A stretch of 64,000 nucleotides of DNA from Lepidodermella squamata (taxonomy: Eukaryota > Gastrotricha): the NCBI GenBank assembly GCA_047495785.1, contig JBLDXI010000015.1, positions 4,526,001 through 4,590,000 on the forward strand. The letters are read 5' to 3'. This document shows, piece after piece, positions 1-10,000 of this stretch; the first letter of the stretch is position 1; the number at the start of each line of letters is the position of its first letter. Both the position numbers and the translations under genes were made by a program. A model generated the notes under the pieces. It saw only the letters and a program-made list of their open reading frames with translations, did not search any database and was not told the DNA's origin.

Positions 1-1
1 G

Positions 2-3000
2 AATATTCAAATTTTACCGAACGATAAAAACGTCAAGGTTGAAGCGGTTAGCAATGTCACCCTGACTTCGACAACCCATTCGCAGCTAATTGCAGAGTCT
101 AACAAGCTGTATGTTCTCGCTAGAAATGCTGCTAATCTAGACTCAAAAATCGGAGGCGGAACCGATATTGTCGCAGGTTGTGTCGCCGTTTCTGATTGGT
201 TTCAGCGTGATTTGCGTTTTCTTTACTACTCAATAACCGGGCAGTGGAGTAAAGCCTTGAGCATTTCCGAGCCGAATCAAGCCGGAAAAATTGCTGACGT
301 CAGACTGAGCTCAGGCGACATTGTTGACGAAATCTGTTCAGCCGATTCAAACCAGGACTATAAGTATGAAATAATGTGGAAACTCGCTGATTGGAAACGG
401 CTGCCAAAAGCTGTTTCAAAGTTGGAATCTCTCGATCTCAAACCCGATGCGGCTTTGTACTGCGCTCTTTCGACAATCAGTGAAAACGTTGAAAATCCGC
501 TTCGAATTTCTGGGGCCGAGGATTTAGCTAAATTTTTTATCGCATCTTCTAACAATAAAGTTTTATCCGTTCTTTGCGATGGTCTGGATCGTTGCGAATT
601 CGACCAGTCGCTGGCATCGAAACTGGCAGTTTTAAGCCGGTTAAATTCAGTTGTTGATAAATGGCCTGATTTTGGAAACACTGGTGCTGTTTTCTCCGCA
701 ACAACGCGGCAATGTGAAGATGTCGATTTTCTGATGGCTGCTGTTTCGGTCATTCGCACGAAGATGGAAACTGCCCCGACTGCTGCGGTTAGTGAAGCTG
801 CTCAAGCTGTTGCTTCTTTGTGCAGCCAACTTGTCTGCGATGGGAAGCCCATGCTTGCCGCTAAGATTTTACGCCGGCATCTACCTCAGGCTCTAACAAG
901 CAGCCTCGAATTCAGCCGTCTTACGCGTCTCACCGACGCCCAGGCAGCCTGGGCCATCGGCGAAACAAGACAGGCTATCAATATGCTCGGCGGTCTGTTG
1001 AATGAAATACGAAACGCGAAGCCATCGAACCCGTTTTTGCAGTCGAATGCTTCAAAGTTGTTTGCTAAGTGGAATATGGATGCGAATCTCGCTATGTCTG
1101 GTCAACAAGACGCTATCGATACTTTGCGGTCGTTACTAGCATCTAGCGCTACCTCTCAAATGTCGAAATCTGACTTTGTTGAAATGTACATGGCCATGGC
1201 GTGCTATTGCGAGGTTAGTTTTTCTTTGATCGAAATTAATTTAATTCAATTTAAAATTTCACAGCATCGATATCGCCAACTTGACGGATATACGAAGTCT
1301 CAATCCTTCGCGAGCAAAGTTTGCCTGACTGAGCAGGCGCTGACTGAAGTTGGCGAAATAAAGGAAAACATGAATAAGCAAACCGCTCAACCTCAAGCTA
1401 GTCGATATGTCCACTGGCTGGAGCAATTTTCGAAGCTAGACGGTCTCGAGCGCAGTTTTGTATTCAACCAACGGGATCATTTCCTCATTGAAGCTCTGAG
1501 CTGCTTCCTCCAAGTAATGCGGTTTTCAACGACGATCGACGACATTGTCGCTTATCGCGTTGTTGGCCTATGGATGAGCAACGATGATAAGAACGAAGTC
1601 ATCGACCTTGTATCAAAGCGATTGACTCTTGTGCCAACGGCGAAATTTGTGCCTTTGTTTTATCAAATAGCGGCGCGTTACTGCGCCTTGCCGGTTCATA
1701 CAAAACCTGCGTCAAAGCAGTGTTTGCACGATTTGATAGTCAGGACTACGTTGGAACATCCGTACCACACTCTGCCGGTTTTACTTCAACTTTCTTCGAA
1801 TGCGGATAGTGCGAACGAGGCGCAGTCGGCTCAAACGGCTAGAGGAGCCAAGCGACCTAGGTTAGGCCAACCACAAACTCCCCTATCGATTTCGCCGCCA
1901 CCTGGTGATAATATGGCTGTTAGGCTGTTAAGTGAACTGAAGCTGAATAACCCGAAAATGGCTGGTTTAATCGACGCTTACACCCGTTTACGCGACGCCT
2001 ATGTTGAATTCGCAGGTTTTGACGTTGGAAACAAGAGCAACGGTGAATATGCAATACCAGAGCGGTTCTTCAAGAAGAATCACCTGCAACCACCTTTACC
2101 GATTCTGACGCGACCACCTGTACTCCAATTCAAACCAACCCCAGAGAGTTATGAGAAACACCCGTCTTTCGTGACGCTTCTCTCAATCGATCGATCGCTT
2201 CGTTTGCTTGGGGGTATAAATGTCCCGAAATTGATAAAATGTCGCGCTTCGGATGGTCGTCTCTACCAACAACTTGTCAAGGGTGCGAATGACGATTTGC
2301 GTCAAGACGCTGTGATGCAGCAGGTTTTTAATGTGGTTAACGCCCTGTTCTCACTATCTACCACTTCAAATGACCGCCCATTCCACATGCGAACCTATCC
2401 CATTGTGCCACTATGCCCAGCTGCCGGAATTATTGGTTTTTGCGATTCGACAATATCACTCGGAAACTATTTAGTCGGGCGAGTCGAAGAAGGCCTGAAG
2501 GCTGTTTCGGCTCATAACTATTACAGACCAGGTGACTGGCCTGCATCTGAGTGCCGCCAGCTGATCAACAAGGTTCGAGCTGCAACAACTGATCAACGTG
2601 TTGCTGCCTTCCAGCAAATCTACGCGATGTTCAAACCAGTTTTCCGGTTTTATTTCATTGAAAATTTCGCGGACCCCGTTGAATTCTGCCGACATCGCCG
2701 AACTTACGCTGTTTCTCTCGCTGTTTCTTCAATGGTTGGTTACATTGTTGGGCTGGGCGATCGCCATTTGCATAATATTTTGCTCGATTTGCAAACCTCG
2801 GAGTTGATTCACATCGATTTGGGTGTTGCTTTTGAGCAAGGGAGAACTCTTAGTATTCCCGAAACAGTTCCGTTTCGCTTGACTCGGGACCTCGTAGATG
2901 GATGTGGTCCGACCGGGGTGGAAGGAATGTTTCGAAAATCAGCCGAAGCTTCTCTGTCGATTTTACAGAAAAATCGCGATGCGATTATGACAGTCCTCGA

Positions 3001-3343
3001 AGTTTTCACGTATGATCCGCTGCATATTTGGACTCTTAATCCGTTGAAAGCGTCTCGACTTCAGCAAAACCAAGGCGCACCGTTCGGTGTTGTGAATAAC
3101 CGAAATATTGCCCCTTCACCTATGATCAAGCAATCATCCGGGTTTCCGGGCGTTGATGCTAGATTTGGCGATAACCAAATGGCTAGCAGGGTGCTACTTC
3201 AAGTTGATCAAAAGCTGTCCGGGGAAGTTGCGGAGCGGGGTTTGAAGCTAAGCGTCCCTGAACAGGTTGAATGGCTCATTCAAGCGGCGACCAGTGTCAC
3301 CAATCTGGCTTTAGTCTACTGTGGCTGGCAAGCTTACGCCTAA
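2..3343 (+). CDS. ATM: ATM-like serine/threonine protein kinase, C-terminal part (5' partial)
   Basis: PI3K-related kinase that signals DNA double-strand breaks. The frame is open from the first bases of the window, so the N-terminal HEAT solenoid lies upstream. Visible in order: FAT-type helical region, PI3K-like kinase domain with KGANDDLRQDAV, catalytic loop GLGDRHLHNILLD and HIDLGVAFEQG (DLG in place of DFG, as in ATM), then RLTRDLVDGCGPTGVEGMF and a C-terminal FATC ending EQVEWLIQAA...GWQAYA. These match ATM better than ATR, mTOR or SMG1. The open frame contains an intron at 1214-1264 (51 nt, gttagt...tttcacag) without stops; exons are 2-1213 and 1265-3343. Stop TAA at 3341. The GK5-like gene begins about 200 nt downstream on the same strand. 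Confidence 0.95.
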   Translation, partial: NIQILPNDKNVKVEAVSNVTLTSTTHSQLIAESNKLYVLARNAANLDSKIGGGTDIVAGCVAVSDWFQRDLRFLYYSITGQWSKALSISEPNQAGKIADVRLSSGDIVDEICSADSNQDYKYEIMWKLADWKRLPKAVSKLESLDLKPDAALYCALSTISENVENPLRISGAEDLAKFFIASSNNKVLSVLCDGLDRCEFDQSLASKLAVLSRLNSVVDKWPDFGNTGAVFSATTRQCEDVDFLMAAVSVIRTKMETAPTAAVSEAAQAVASLCSQLVCDGKPMLAAKILRRHLPQALTSSLEFSRLTRLTDAQAAWAIGETRQAINMLGGLLNEIRNAKPSNPFLQSNASKLFAKWNMDANLAMSGQQDAIDTLRSLLASSATSQMSKSDFVEMYMAMACYCEVSFSLIEINLIQFKISQHRYRQLDGYTKSQSFASKVCLTEQALTEVGEIKENMNKQTAQPQASRYVHWLEQFSKLDGLERSFVFNQRDHFLIEALSCFLQVMRFSTTIDDIVAYRVVGLWMSNDDKNEVIDLVSKRLTLVPTAKFVPLFYQIAARYCALPVHTKPASKQCLHDLIVRTTLEHPYHTLPVLLQLSSNADSANEAQSAQTARGAKRPRLGQPQTPLSISPPPGDNMAVRLLSELKLNNPKMAGLIDAYTRLRDAYVEFAGFDVGNKSNGEYAIPERFFKKNHLQPPLPILTRPPVLQFKPTPESYEKHPSFVTLLSIDRSLRLLGGINVPKLIKCRASDGRLYQQLVKGANDDLRQDAVMQQVFNVVNALFSLSTTSNDRPFHMRTYPIVPLCPAAGIIGFCDSTISLGNYLVGRVEEGLKAVSAHNYYRPGDWPASECRQLINKVRAATTDQRVAAFQQIYAMFKPVFRFYFIENFADPVEFCRHRRTYAVSLAVSSMVGYIVGLGDRHLHNILLDLQTSELIHIDLGVAFEQGRTLSIPETVPFRLTRDLVDGCGPTGVEGMFRKSAEASLSILQKNRDAIMTVLEVFTYDPLHIWTLNPLKASRLQQNQGAPFGVVNNRNIAPSPMIKQSSGFPGVDARFGDNQMASRVLLQVDQKLSGEVAERGLKLSVPEQVEWLIQAATSVTNLALVYCGWQAYA
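1214..1264 (+). other. Stop-free 51-nt intron inside the ATM open frame
   Basis: GTTAGT donor and TTTCACAG acceptor enclose 51 nt that are much richer in A/T than the flanking exons. The encoded 17 residues interrupt the FAT region where ATM homologues have no insert. The length is a multiple of 3 with no in-frame stop, so a naive ORF call includes it. Confidence 0.8.
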
Positions 3344-3549
3344 TAGCTGCTTCAAAATATAAAAAACGACCATATTAATGACATGAATCTGAAAAATTAA
3401 TTGTTGATTTGTCTAAATTCCTAGTACTGCTCACTTCTGAATCAATCCATTAATTCTAGATGAACTATAAAGAATTGTTGCAATATAAAACGTGTAATAT
3501 TGTTACATTTTGAATTACATTTTAGGGTAGTGTTTTACGAAAAAATACC

Positions 3550-5256
3550 ATGTCTCAGAACTATATTTTGGCGGTCGATGTTGGTACTACTTGCGCAAAG
3601 GCGGCGGTTTACGATGGAACTTTGAATGTTATCGCGAGATCGAGCAAACGGGTAAGTTGTCCTTGCAACTAGAAACTAGCCATTGATATTCTGTTCTTGT
3701 TAGATTCCGGAATTTATTCCTGATGAAGCGGGTTCCAGCGAGATAAAGCCAGAAGATATGTGGGACGCAACGGTCGCAGTTATTAAGGAGGCTTTAGCGA
3801 GTAAATTTGATGAAACCTACGATATTTATCATTGCTGAAATTATTTCAGATTCTGGGAAACAGGCAAGCGATATCAAATCTCTTGGCCTAAGCGTTCAGC
3901 GTAACTCTTTCATCACTTGGGATAGGTACTTTTAAAATTTCGCCCTTGAATCTATTGATATTAAGATCATTTTCTTTTTTAGCCAGACTGGGAAACCTTT
4001 CCATAATTTTATTACCTGGAAGGACAAGCGTTCGCAGGGCGTATGCGACGAATGGAACGCTTCTAGCGCAGTGGCTGATTTCAGAGCTGCAACCGGCATT
4101 AACCTGGTATTTTTCCCGGCATACGTCAGCATGCGGTTGCTATGGGCCCTTCGAAATGTCGAGGCGCTGAAAGCAGCTGTTGCGAACGGAACAGCTCGTT
4201 TCGGTTGCGTTGAAACGTGGCTACTCTGGCGGTTGACGGGCGGTCGCGTTTGGACAGCTGAAGCCAGTTGCGAAGCGCTAACCGGCCTATACGATGTTGT
4301 AACATGCGACTGGCTGAAATTGATGCTTGATATGCTTGGAATTCCTATGTCGATTATGCCACCGCCTTCTAACTCGACAGGCGATTTCGGCAACACGGAT
4401 GCCGGTATCTTTGGCAGTGGCATACCAATCAAAGCTGTGGTATGTTTTTTGAATTTTCTGCTTGAGGATTCCTGATATCGTAAATGAACACAGCTTGCGG
4501 ATCAAAGTGCTGCGATGGTTGGCGAAGGGTGTTTTAAGAAGGCAGATGCTAAATTGACACTTGGCACTGGTGCGTTTATGAACGTTATTGTCGACAAGCC
4601 TTTTCTTCAAACTATCCTCGCTTTTCCAACGATCGCCTACAAAAGCGACTCGGAAACTGTTTACGCTGCTGAGGTTTACTTGCCTCAGGCATCCTACATA
4701 GGCAATATAGTTGACACGTTGGTGCAAGATGGCTACATTCATGATTTGACAAAACTCGACAAGGTTGCCTTGTCGGTTGCGGACACGGCAGGTGTTGTCT
4801 TCCATCCTAATCCGGGCGATGGTTCGGTCGGACACCGCATAGAAGGTCGCAATTCTGATACGAAACCGGAACATGTGGTGCGAGCTGCTTTGCTGTCGAT
4901 TGCTGGTATTATTAGAGCATTGGGTGAAAGGCTCGAAATTGAAGCGCCACATGTATCAGTTGTTGGTCAAAGCGACAAGGTTTAATCCCATCATTCCTGA
5001 TGGCTTGTTACTTTTTTCTGTAAATTAGGAAGGGAACCGGCTGCCTCCTATTCGCATCGACGGTGGAGTAGCAAAATCGAATTTCGTTTGTCAGGCGGTT
5101 GCGGATGCTCTCGGTCGTGACGCTGAGCGCCACAATGACGTTGAGGCGTCACTTCGAGGCGTGGCTATGCTAGCTGGTCACGCATCTGGCATTATTCCAT
5201 CACTTTCAAGTGTTTTATCGGCTACAAATTTCAATTCCTTCCATGCACAGTTTTAA
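3550..5256 (+). CDS. GK5: GK5-like FGGY-family carbohydrate kinase, copy A
   Basis: ATP-dependent sugar/polyol kinase of the FGGY family, closest in my reading to GK5 (putative glycerol kinase 5); the substrate cannot be told from sequence. Six exons: 3550-3651, 3704-3800, 3850-3925, 3983-4439, 4494-4979, 5029-5256, giving about 481 residues. The N-terminal ATPase motif is LAVDVGTTCAKAAVYD. Later landmarks are NSFITWD, FHNFITWKDKR, LADQSAAMVGEGCF, LTLGTGAFMNV and the C-terminal IRIDGGVAKS with the DGG motif. Compared with copy B and human GK5 it lacks about 17 residues between the WN motif and VFFPAYVSMRLLW (exon 4 is 51 nt shorter). The tail after LAGHASG is short and weakly conserved, so the 3' end is less certain. 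Confidence 0.9.
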
Positions 5257-5471
5257 AGCGGTTGTTGATTCCTTCGCCGATTCCTTTGTTTAACAAAATT
5301 ATCTTCCCATCATAATATTTTAAACCGATGTTATATTTTCGTAATATTTTCAGCTTGCTGTCTGCTTGCGCTGCGACGAGCGATCATTTTCGAGATTATT
5401 TTTACCCGATTTCGACCTATGACGTCTATTTCATTTTTTATGTTATAGAGTGTTAATTGAACGGCTTTAAA

Positions 5472-7472
5472 ATGGCGGAAGAAAGCGAGAGATTTGTGTT
5501 AGCGGTCGATGTTGGCACCACTTGTGTTAAAGCTGTAATTTTCGATGAAGCTCTCAATGCCATCTCCAAAGCGAGTCGAAGGGTAATTTTATAAGAAAAA
5601 TTTAGTTTAAAATGTTCATTCATATTCGAATTTTCAGATCACGGTCTACGAGCCTCAACCTGGCTGGAGTGAAATTTTACCCGATGATCTATGGAATTCG
5701 ACGATCGAAACTATTAAGGAGGCTATCGAGAGTAATTTCGCGTTACTCGAGAATTTTCGGGAAATATGTATTTCATTTCAGAATCTGGAAGACATGTTAG
5801 CGAGATTGCCTGCCTCGGTCTATGCACGCAGCGAAATTCGTTCATCACGTGGGACAGGTTGGCATCAACTTTCATTGCCTATCGAATTACCCTCACTTGC
5901 GTATTTCTCACTTGCGTATCTAAGCTAAACCGAAACTTCAAACCTATCCCTACCCCTAAACCTACCCTAACCCTAACCCTAACCCTGACCATAACCCTAA
6001 CCCTAACCCTAACCCTAACCCTAACCCTAAAAAAGATACGCAAGTGAAAAATACGCAAGTGTGGTACAACCTGCCTATCAAATCAGCTTCTAATATATTT
6101 CCAGTAAAACCGGGCAGCATTTGCACAATTTTATCACCTGGAAGGACAAGCGATGTCAGCACTTGTGTGAGCAGTGGAACACGTCGAAAACAATAAAAGG
6201 CTTCAAAACGATTGCTCGCGGTCTTTCGTTCATCACCGGCGGCGCGCCGTTGTGGAAATCGGCCACTCGCTTCCAGTTTTTCCCTGCTCACACGTCGATG
6301 CGGCTGCTTTGGGCTTTGCACAACATCGACTCGTTGAGGGAAGCTGTTGCCGAGGGCCGAGCTCGGTACGGCAGTGTCGAGACTTATCTGATTTGGCGTT
6401 TAACGGGCGGTAAAACGTGGGCGACCGAAACCACCTGCTCAGCAACTAGCGGTATGCTCGACTCGTTTTCAAGTCTTAACTGGAACAAGAGCCTTCTCAC
6501 CGTGCTGCGTATTCCTACCGCTATTCTACCCCCGGTCTATGATTCGGTTTTTGCTGATTACGGGAAAACTGAGGAAAACATTTTTGGCACCTCTATTCCC
6601 ATTACCGCCGTGGTAAGATTTTCCGCCTTGAAAATGTATAATTTTTCACATCGAATTTTAATATAAATAGCTGGCCGATCAAAGCGCTTCTTTGGTTGGC
6701 GAATGTTGCTACACAACTTCTGCCGCCAAGCTGACGCTAGGTACTGGAGGATTTCTCAACGTGATCACGGGCAACAACAAGCCAATAGCCGCTACTCCTT
6801 TCGTCTTCCCGACGATCGCATTCAAGCAATCGTCCGACGCTATTTTCGCTGCTGAGGTCTACATACCCCAGGCTTCCTATGTCGGCAACGTTGTCGACTC
6901 GCTGGTGCAAGACGGCTACATATCAGATCTTTCCAAGCTGGACGAGATGGCGAACTCTGTTCCAGACACTGCTGGCGTTGTTTTTATTCCTAATCAAGGC
7001 GATGGCAAAGTTGGCCACCGCATCGAAGGCCGAACTGCTGAAACTAAACCGGCTCATATTGTTCGCGCTGCTCTACTTTCTCTCGCCGGAATCGCCAAGG
7101 CACTGGCCAAGCAAATGGAGATGGAAGTTCCACATATTTCCGTCATCGGGAACGTTGACAAAGTAATTTTATCAAAAATGACTGATGGTAGCAATTTTTA
7201 TTTGAATTTCAATTAAGGAGGGTGATTCTCTGCCTGCAGTTCGCATCGACGGAGGTATTGCTCGATCGGACTTTGTTTGCCAGGCCGTCGCCAATGCTCT
7301 TGAACGGAACGTTGAGCGTCTCGCTGATGTCGAAGCTTCAGTCCGCGGTATCGGGATGTTGGCCGGGTATGGCGCTGGTATCTTCCCTTCGTTTGCGAAT
7401 CTCGAATTGCTGGCGTTGGGCGGCGACGATGAGCAACATAGTAAAGTTCGAGTATTCACCCCTCAAATCTGA
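5472..7472 (+). CDS. GK5: GK5-like FGGY-family carbohydrate kinase, copy B
   Basis: Second FGGY kinase, in tandem and about 215 nt downstream of copy A. Exons 5472-5582, 5638-5731, 5782-5857, 6105-6612, 6671-7162 and 7218-7472 give about 511 residues. Intron positions and phases equal those of copy A, so the pair arose by duplication. Motifs: LAVDVGTTCVKAVIFD, CTQRNSFITWD, LHNFITWKDKR, LTLGTGGFLNV, IRIDGGIARS. It keeps the 17-residue loop that copy A lacks. Intron 3 is enlarged to 247 nt, against 57 nt in copy A, by a telomere-like repeat insert. The C-terminal tail is poorly conserved. An AATAAA at 7911 may end the transcript. Confidence 0.9.
5894..6061 (+). mobile_element. Inverted-repeat-bounded insert with telomere-like core, in GK5-B intron 3
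   Basis: Two 28-nt arms, 5894-5921 and 6034-6061, are inverted copies matching at 27 of 28 positions. Each arm itself holds two copies of CACTTGCGTAT separated by a few T/C bases. Between them lies a CCCTAA array. Outside, the imperfect direct repeat TGCCTATC(G/A)AAT(T/C)A occurs at 5876-5889 and 6072-6085. No coding sequence is inside. The classification as a mobile element or capture product is inferred from structure alone. Confidence 0.5.
5943..6030 (+). repeat. Interstitial telomere-like (CCCTAA)n array
   Basis: About 14 units of CCCTAA (TTAGGG on the other strand). The units are degenerate at the left end (TATCCC, TACCCCTAAA, CCTGACCATAA) and perfect toward the right end before AAAAGATACG. 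The array is located wholly within an intron. Confidence 0.92.
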
Positions 7473-8098
7473 CGCTGAAAACGAACGAGAAAGACAGCTG
7501 ATGCAAAATTAATATATTATTATGCTTTATCGAATTTGCAAGAAAAAAACGTTTAGTGACGTAGTGCATGTGTCAAGTATATTGTTCACCAAAACTTCGA
7601 TACCGGTTGTGTTTATCGAGATCATGCTGCTTGAAAGATCGTAGAATTTTTGTGTTTTTGCTTTTAAAATTATTGCTCCTCCTCGTGTTGTTGACTCTCT
7701 ATTATCTTTATAATATATATCATCATGAATGTTATCGGAACAGTTTCCATTCTCGCCTTCCATCGTATCATTTTTCCGACGCGACGTATTTTAGGGCAAC
7801 TCATTTATGACGACAGTGACGAATTATTTACTTTCGATGATGTATATTATATGCAATAGCGGTCAGTTTTACGGCTGAACTTGAACGTGTTGTGCAACGA
7901 ATACATCTGAAATAAACATGCAACAAGGGTAACATACTTGGGATGACTCATCAAAGTGTCACAGACTCGAAAATGACTTTATTCAGCGCTAAGCTATTCG
8001 ACTTTGATTCATAATCACTAAGATGATGTATACAAAATAGACTGAAATATTTCAAGGCTAATAATGGGGTTTAGGATGTTTTGGTCTTGATAGCAGTT
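7473..8098. other. Intergenic, 626 nt
   Basis: Convergent 3' flanks. AATAAA on the plus strand near 7911 is a candidate polyA signal for GK5 copy B. TTTATT at 7978-7983 gives a minus-strand AATAAA for the peptide gene that ends at 8099. The small open frames here resemble no family I know. Confidence 0.6.
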
Positions 8099-8527
8099 TT
8101 ATCGACCTACACGCATGTCGACACCCTTGGCATTTTTCGCAAGCGCTTCAGCTAGGTGTCGGTCTCCGAAATTGACAACTGCTCTTTTCCTGTAAGAAAC
8201 ACAAAAATTAGAAAAAATCGACATTCCAAAATAGGTCGAGTACGAACATGTTATCCTGATCATCTTCGCCATCGTATTCATCCGGACTGAAATTTCCCCT
8301 GCGAAGGATGTTGCTAAGAACCAGTCGCAAGTCGCCGTCAGACCGCTTTGATTGCGTTCCGCTAAAAAATGGCACGTTTTTTATTTACCAGAGTGAACAT
8401 TTCGGTAAACTTACTAAATGCCATTTAAAAGTCTCGCAAGGTCGCGGTTTGAATCGACTGGTCGAGCTGAAGCAAAATTGCTGATCAGGGCCAGGCAGGC
8501 AATAGCGACAACAAAGTTCAGCTTCAT
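8099..8527 (-). CDS. Secreted amidated neuropeptide precursor, DMRV-amide type (peptide gene A)
   Basis: Three exons on the minus strand: 8527-8415, 8361-8248 and 8189-8099, both introns phase 2, giving 105 residues. The N-terminus is a clear signal peptide (MKLNFVVAIACLALISNFASA). An acidic spacer rich in D/E follows, then the dibasic site KR. A single peptide starting AVVNFGDRHLAEAL and ending GVDMRV-GR at the stop codon completes the precursor. Terminal GR predicts cleavage and C-terminal amidation, giving a 25-residue ...DMRV-amide. It is clearly related to gene B next to it. I cannot place it in a named neuropeptide family; a distant link to PDF-like or calcitonin-type peptides is conceivable. 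A minus-strand AATAAA lies about 115 nt past the stop. Confidence 0.8.
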
Positions 8528-8638
8528 TTCAATCAAATTAAAATCTCCAAAATTTCTAACAATTTTGAAAGCGAGATTTAGGTATAATTAAAGGCTTTAT
8601 TCGGGGCGATAGAAACAGGAAATGTGATGATGAAATGA

Positions 8639-8974
8639 TTAGCGTCCTATGCGCATGTCGAATTTCATATTTTTGTTGCCAACGGCCGATGCCAAATGAC
8701 TATCGGGAAAATTAACTTTCCAAGACGGCGATCTCTTCTCATCACCTGCAGACCATTTTTCGAGTTCTTGGGAGGGAAGCTGATCGCTGGAAAAACGACA
8801 AAACTGCAGTATTGTATTTAGTCATAGTATGCTATCTTACTCGAAATCGTTTAGATCGTACAAGTTGTCATAGCTGTCGTTTGAATCTGGAAAGTTCTGT
8901 AGATAGATCGAGTTGCTGGCAACTAATGAAATGGTTGCGACAAGTGCTAGACAAAAAATTACGGTGTATTGCAT
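8639..8974 (-). CDS. Secreted amidated neuropeptide precursor, DMRI-amide type (peptide gene B)
   Basis: Two exons, 8974-8841 and 8786-8639, with a phase-2 intron; 93 residues. Signal peptide MQYTVIFCLALVATISLVAS, then an acidic, Asn/Asp/Tyr-rich spacer. After the KR cleavage site comes one peptide of about 28 residues, SPSWKVNFPDSHLASAV...KFDMRI followed by GR and stop. It shares VNFxDxHLA and DMR(V/I)GR with gene A, in the same position in the precursor. The predicted product is an amidated secreted peptide. A TATA-like element sits about 85 nt upstream of the ATG and an AATAAA about 38 nt past the stop. The receptor and family are unknown. Confidence 0.8.
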
Positions 8975-10000
8975 GCTTGTTCTCGGAAACAAAATTATCG
9001 CGAAATGAAAATATTCCTGGTGGGTACTGGATGGAAATATCGCTAATTACCGGCTGTTTTTATAGCAGCTGTAATTAAAAATGGGTAGCTGTGACATCGA
9101 TTTGGGTGTTCTGACTAATCCGTGGGCCGGTAAAATTAGAAAAGGTGATTTATCAATGACGGCAAGATTTTAGGTTTGCTTATATTGCCTTCCTGGAGCT
9201 TTGGCATATGCCATATTTCCAGAAATGAAGGCGTATTTTCTCGTGATAGATTGCTGCAATGCAATAAATTTTCTGTCGATCTATTGATAAGTAATGCACA
9301 GAAGTTGACGCAACGAACAATTGTTAGTCATTCATATCAGTAGAACAGTAATATTTCCATTTTACTCACAGTTAGGCCGATTTTTGTTTAATCTTTTAAT
9401 GCGGTAATTAAATCAAAAGTAAAAAATTATTATGACCCACGCTTTAAACCCCACGTTTCATTTTAAAGAGCGTAGGCCAAAAGCTGACTTTTGCTTAGTC
9501 CGAAAGTGTGACAAACCATCTGGCGCCAAGCTAACCTAATTTATGGAGCCGAACTAGGTGCACAAGGACGTAAATTTGAGCTTCATGGAATTATTCCGAT
9601 TCGGTGAGGTATCTTGTTACCAATCAAGCATATCGGCAGGTTTTTACCGATTACCCAAGTATTTTTTCTAGAATCAAGTCGTCCAATATGACTGCCATCT
9701 CCATTTGATATTTGAATAACTGGTGATTACAGTGGTATTTAAGATGAAAAATTCTCCACTTCAAACGTCAGCTACTGAGATGATTATGGGACACCTTATG
9801 CTGTGCTTAACGCCTTTATTTTGCCGTTACTCAAGCAAGCTGTTATTAGATGAAACTTTTCGATGGTGTTGCAATACTACGTACACCATCATCATTATTT
9901 TGTGTATCAATCGGTGTCTACACCGGTAAGAAACTAATACAGTAGTTTCAATCAGCGCTCTACGAAAAATTATTAGTTATTTTCGATTAATTTTTTTCTT
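8975..10000. other. Intergenic between peptide genes, about 1 kb
   Basis: Apart from the TATA-like element near 9060 I see no gene. Open frames are short with no signal peptide or dibasic site. A minus-strand AATAAA at 9815-9820 may serve the calcitonin-type gene. Confidence 0.5.
9057..9064 (-). promoter_or_regulatory. TATA-like box of peptide gene B
   Basis: Minus-strand TATAAAAA lies about 83 nt upstream of the ATG at 8974. The spacing resembles that of the TATA box in front of the calcitonin-type gene. Confidence 0.45.

Noticed and set aside
5943-6030. Array read as a chromosome end
   Set aside because: Unique coding sequence continues in phase on both sides, so this is an interstitial array.
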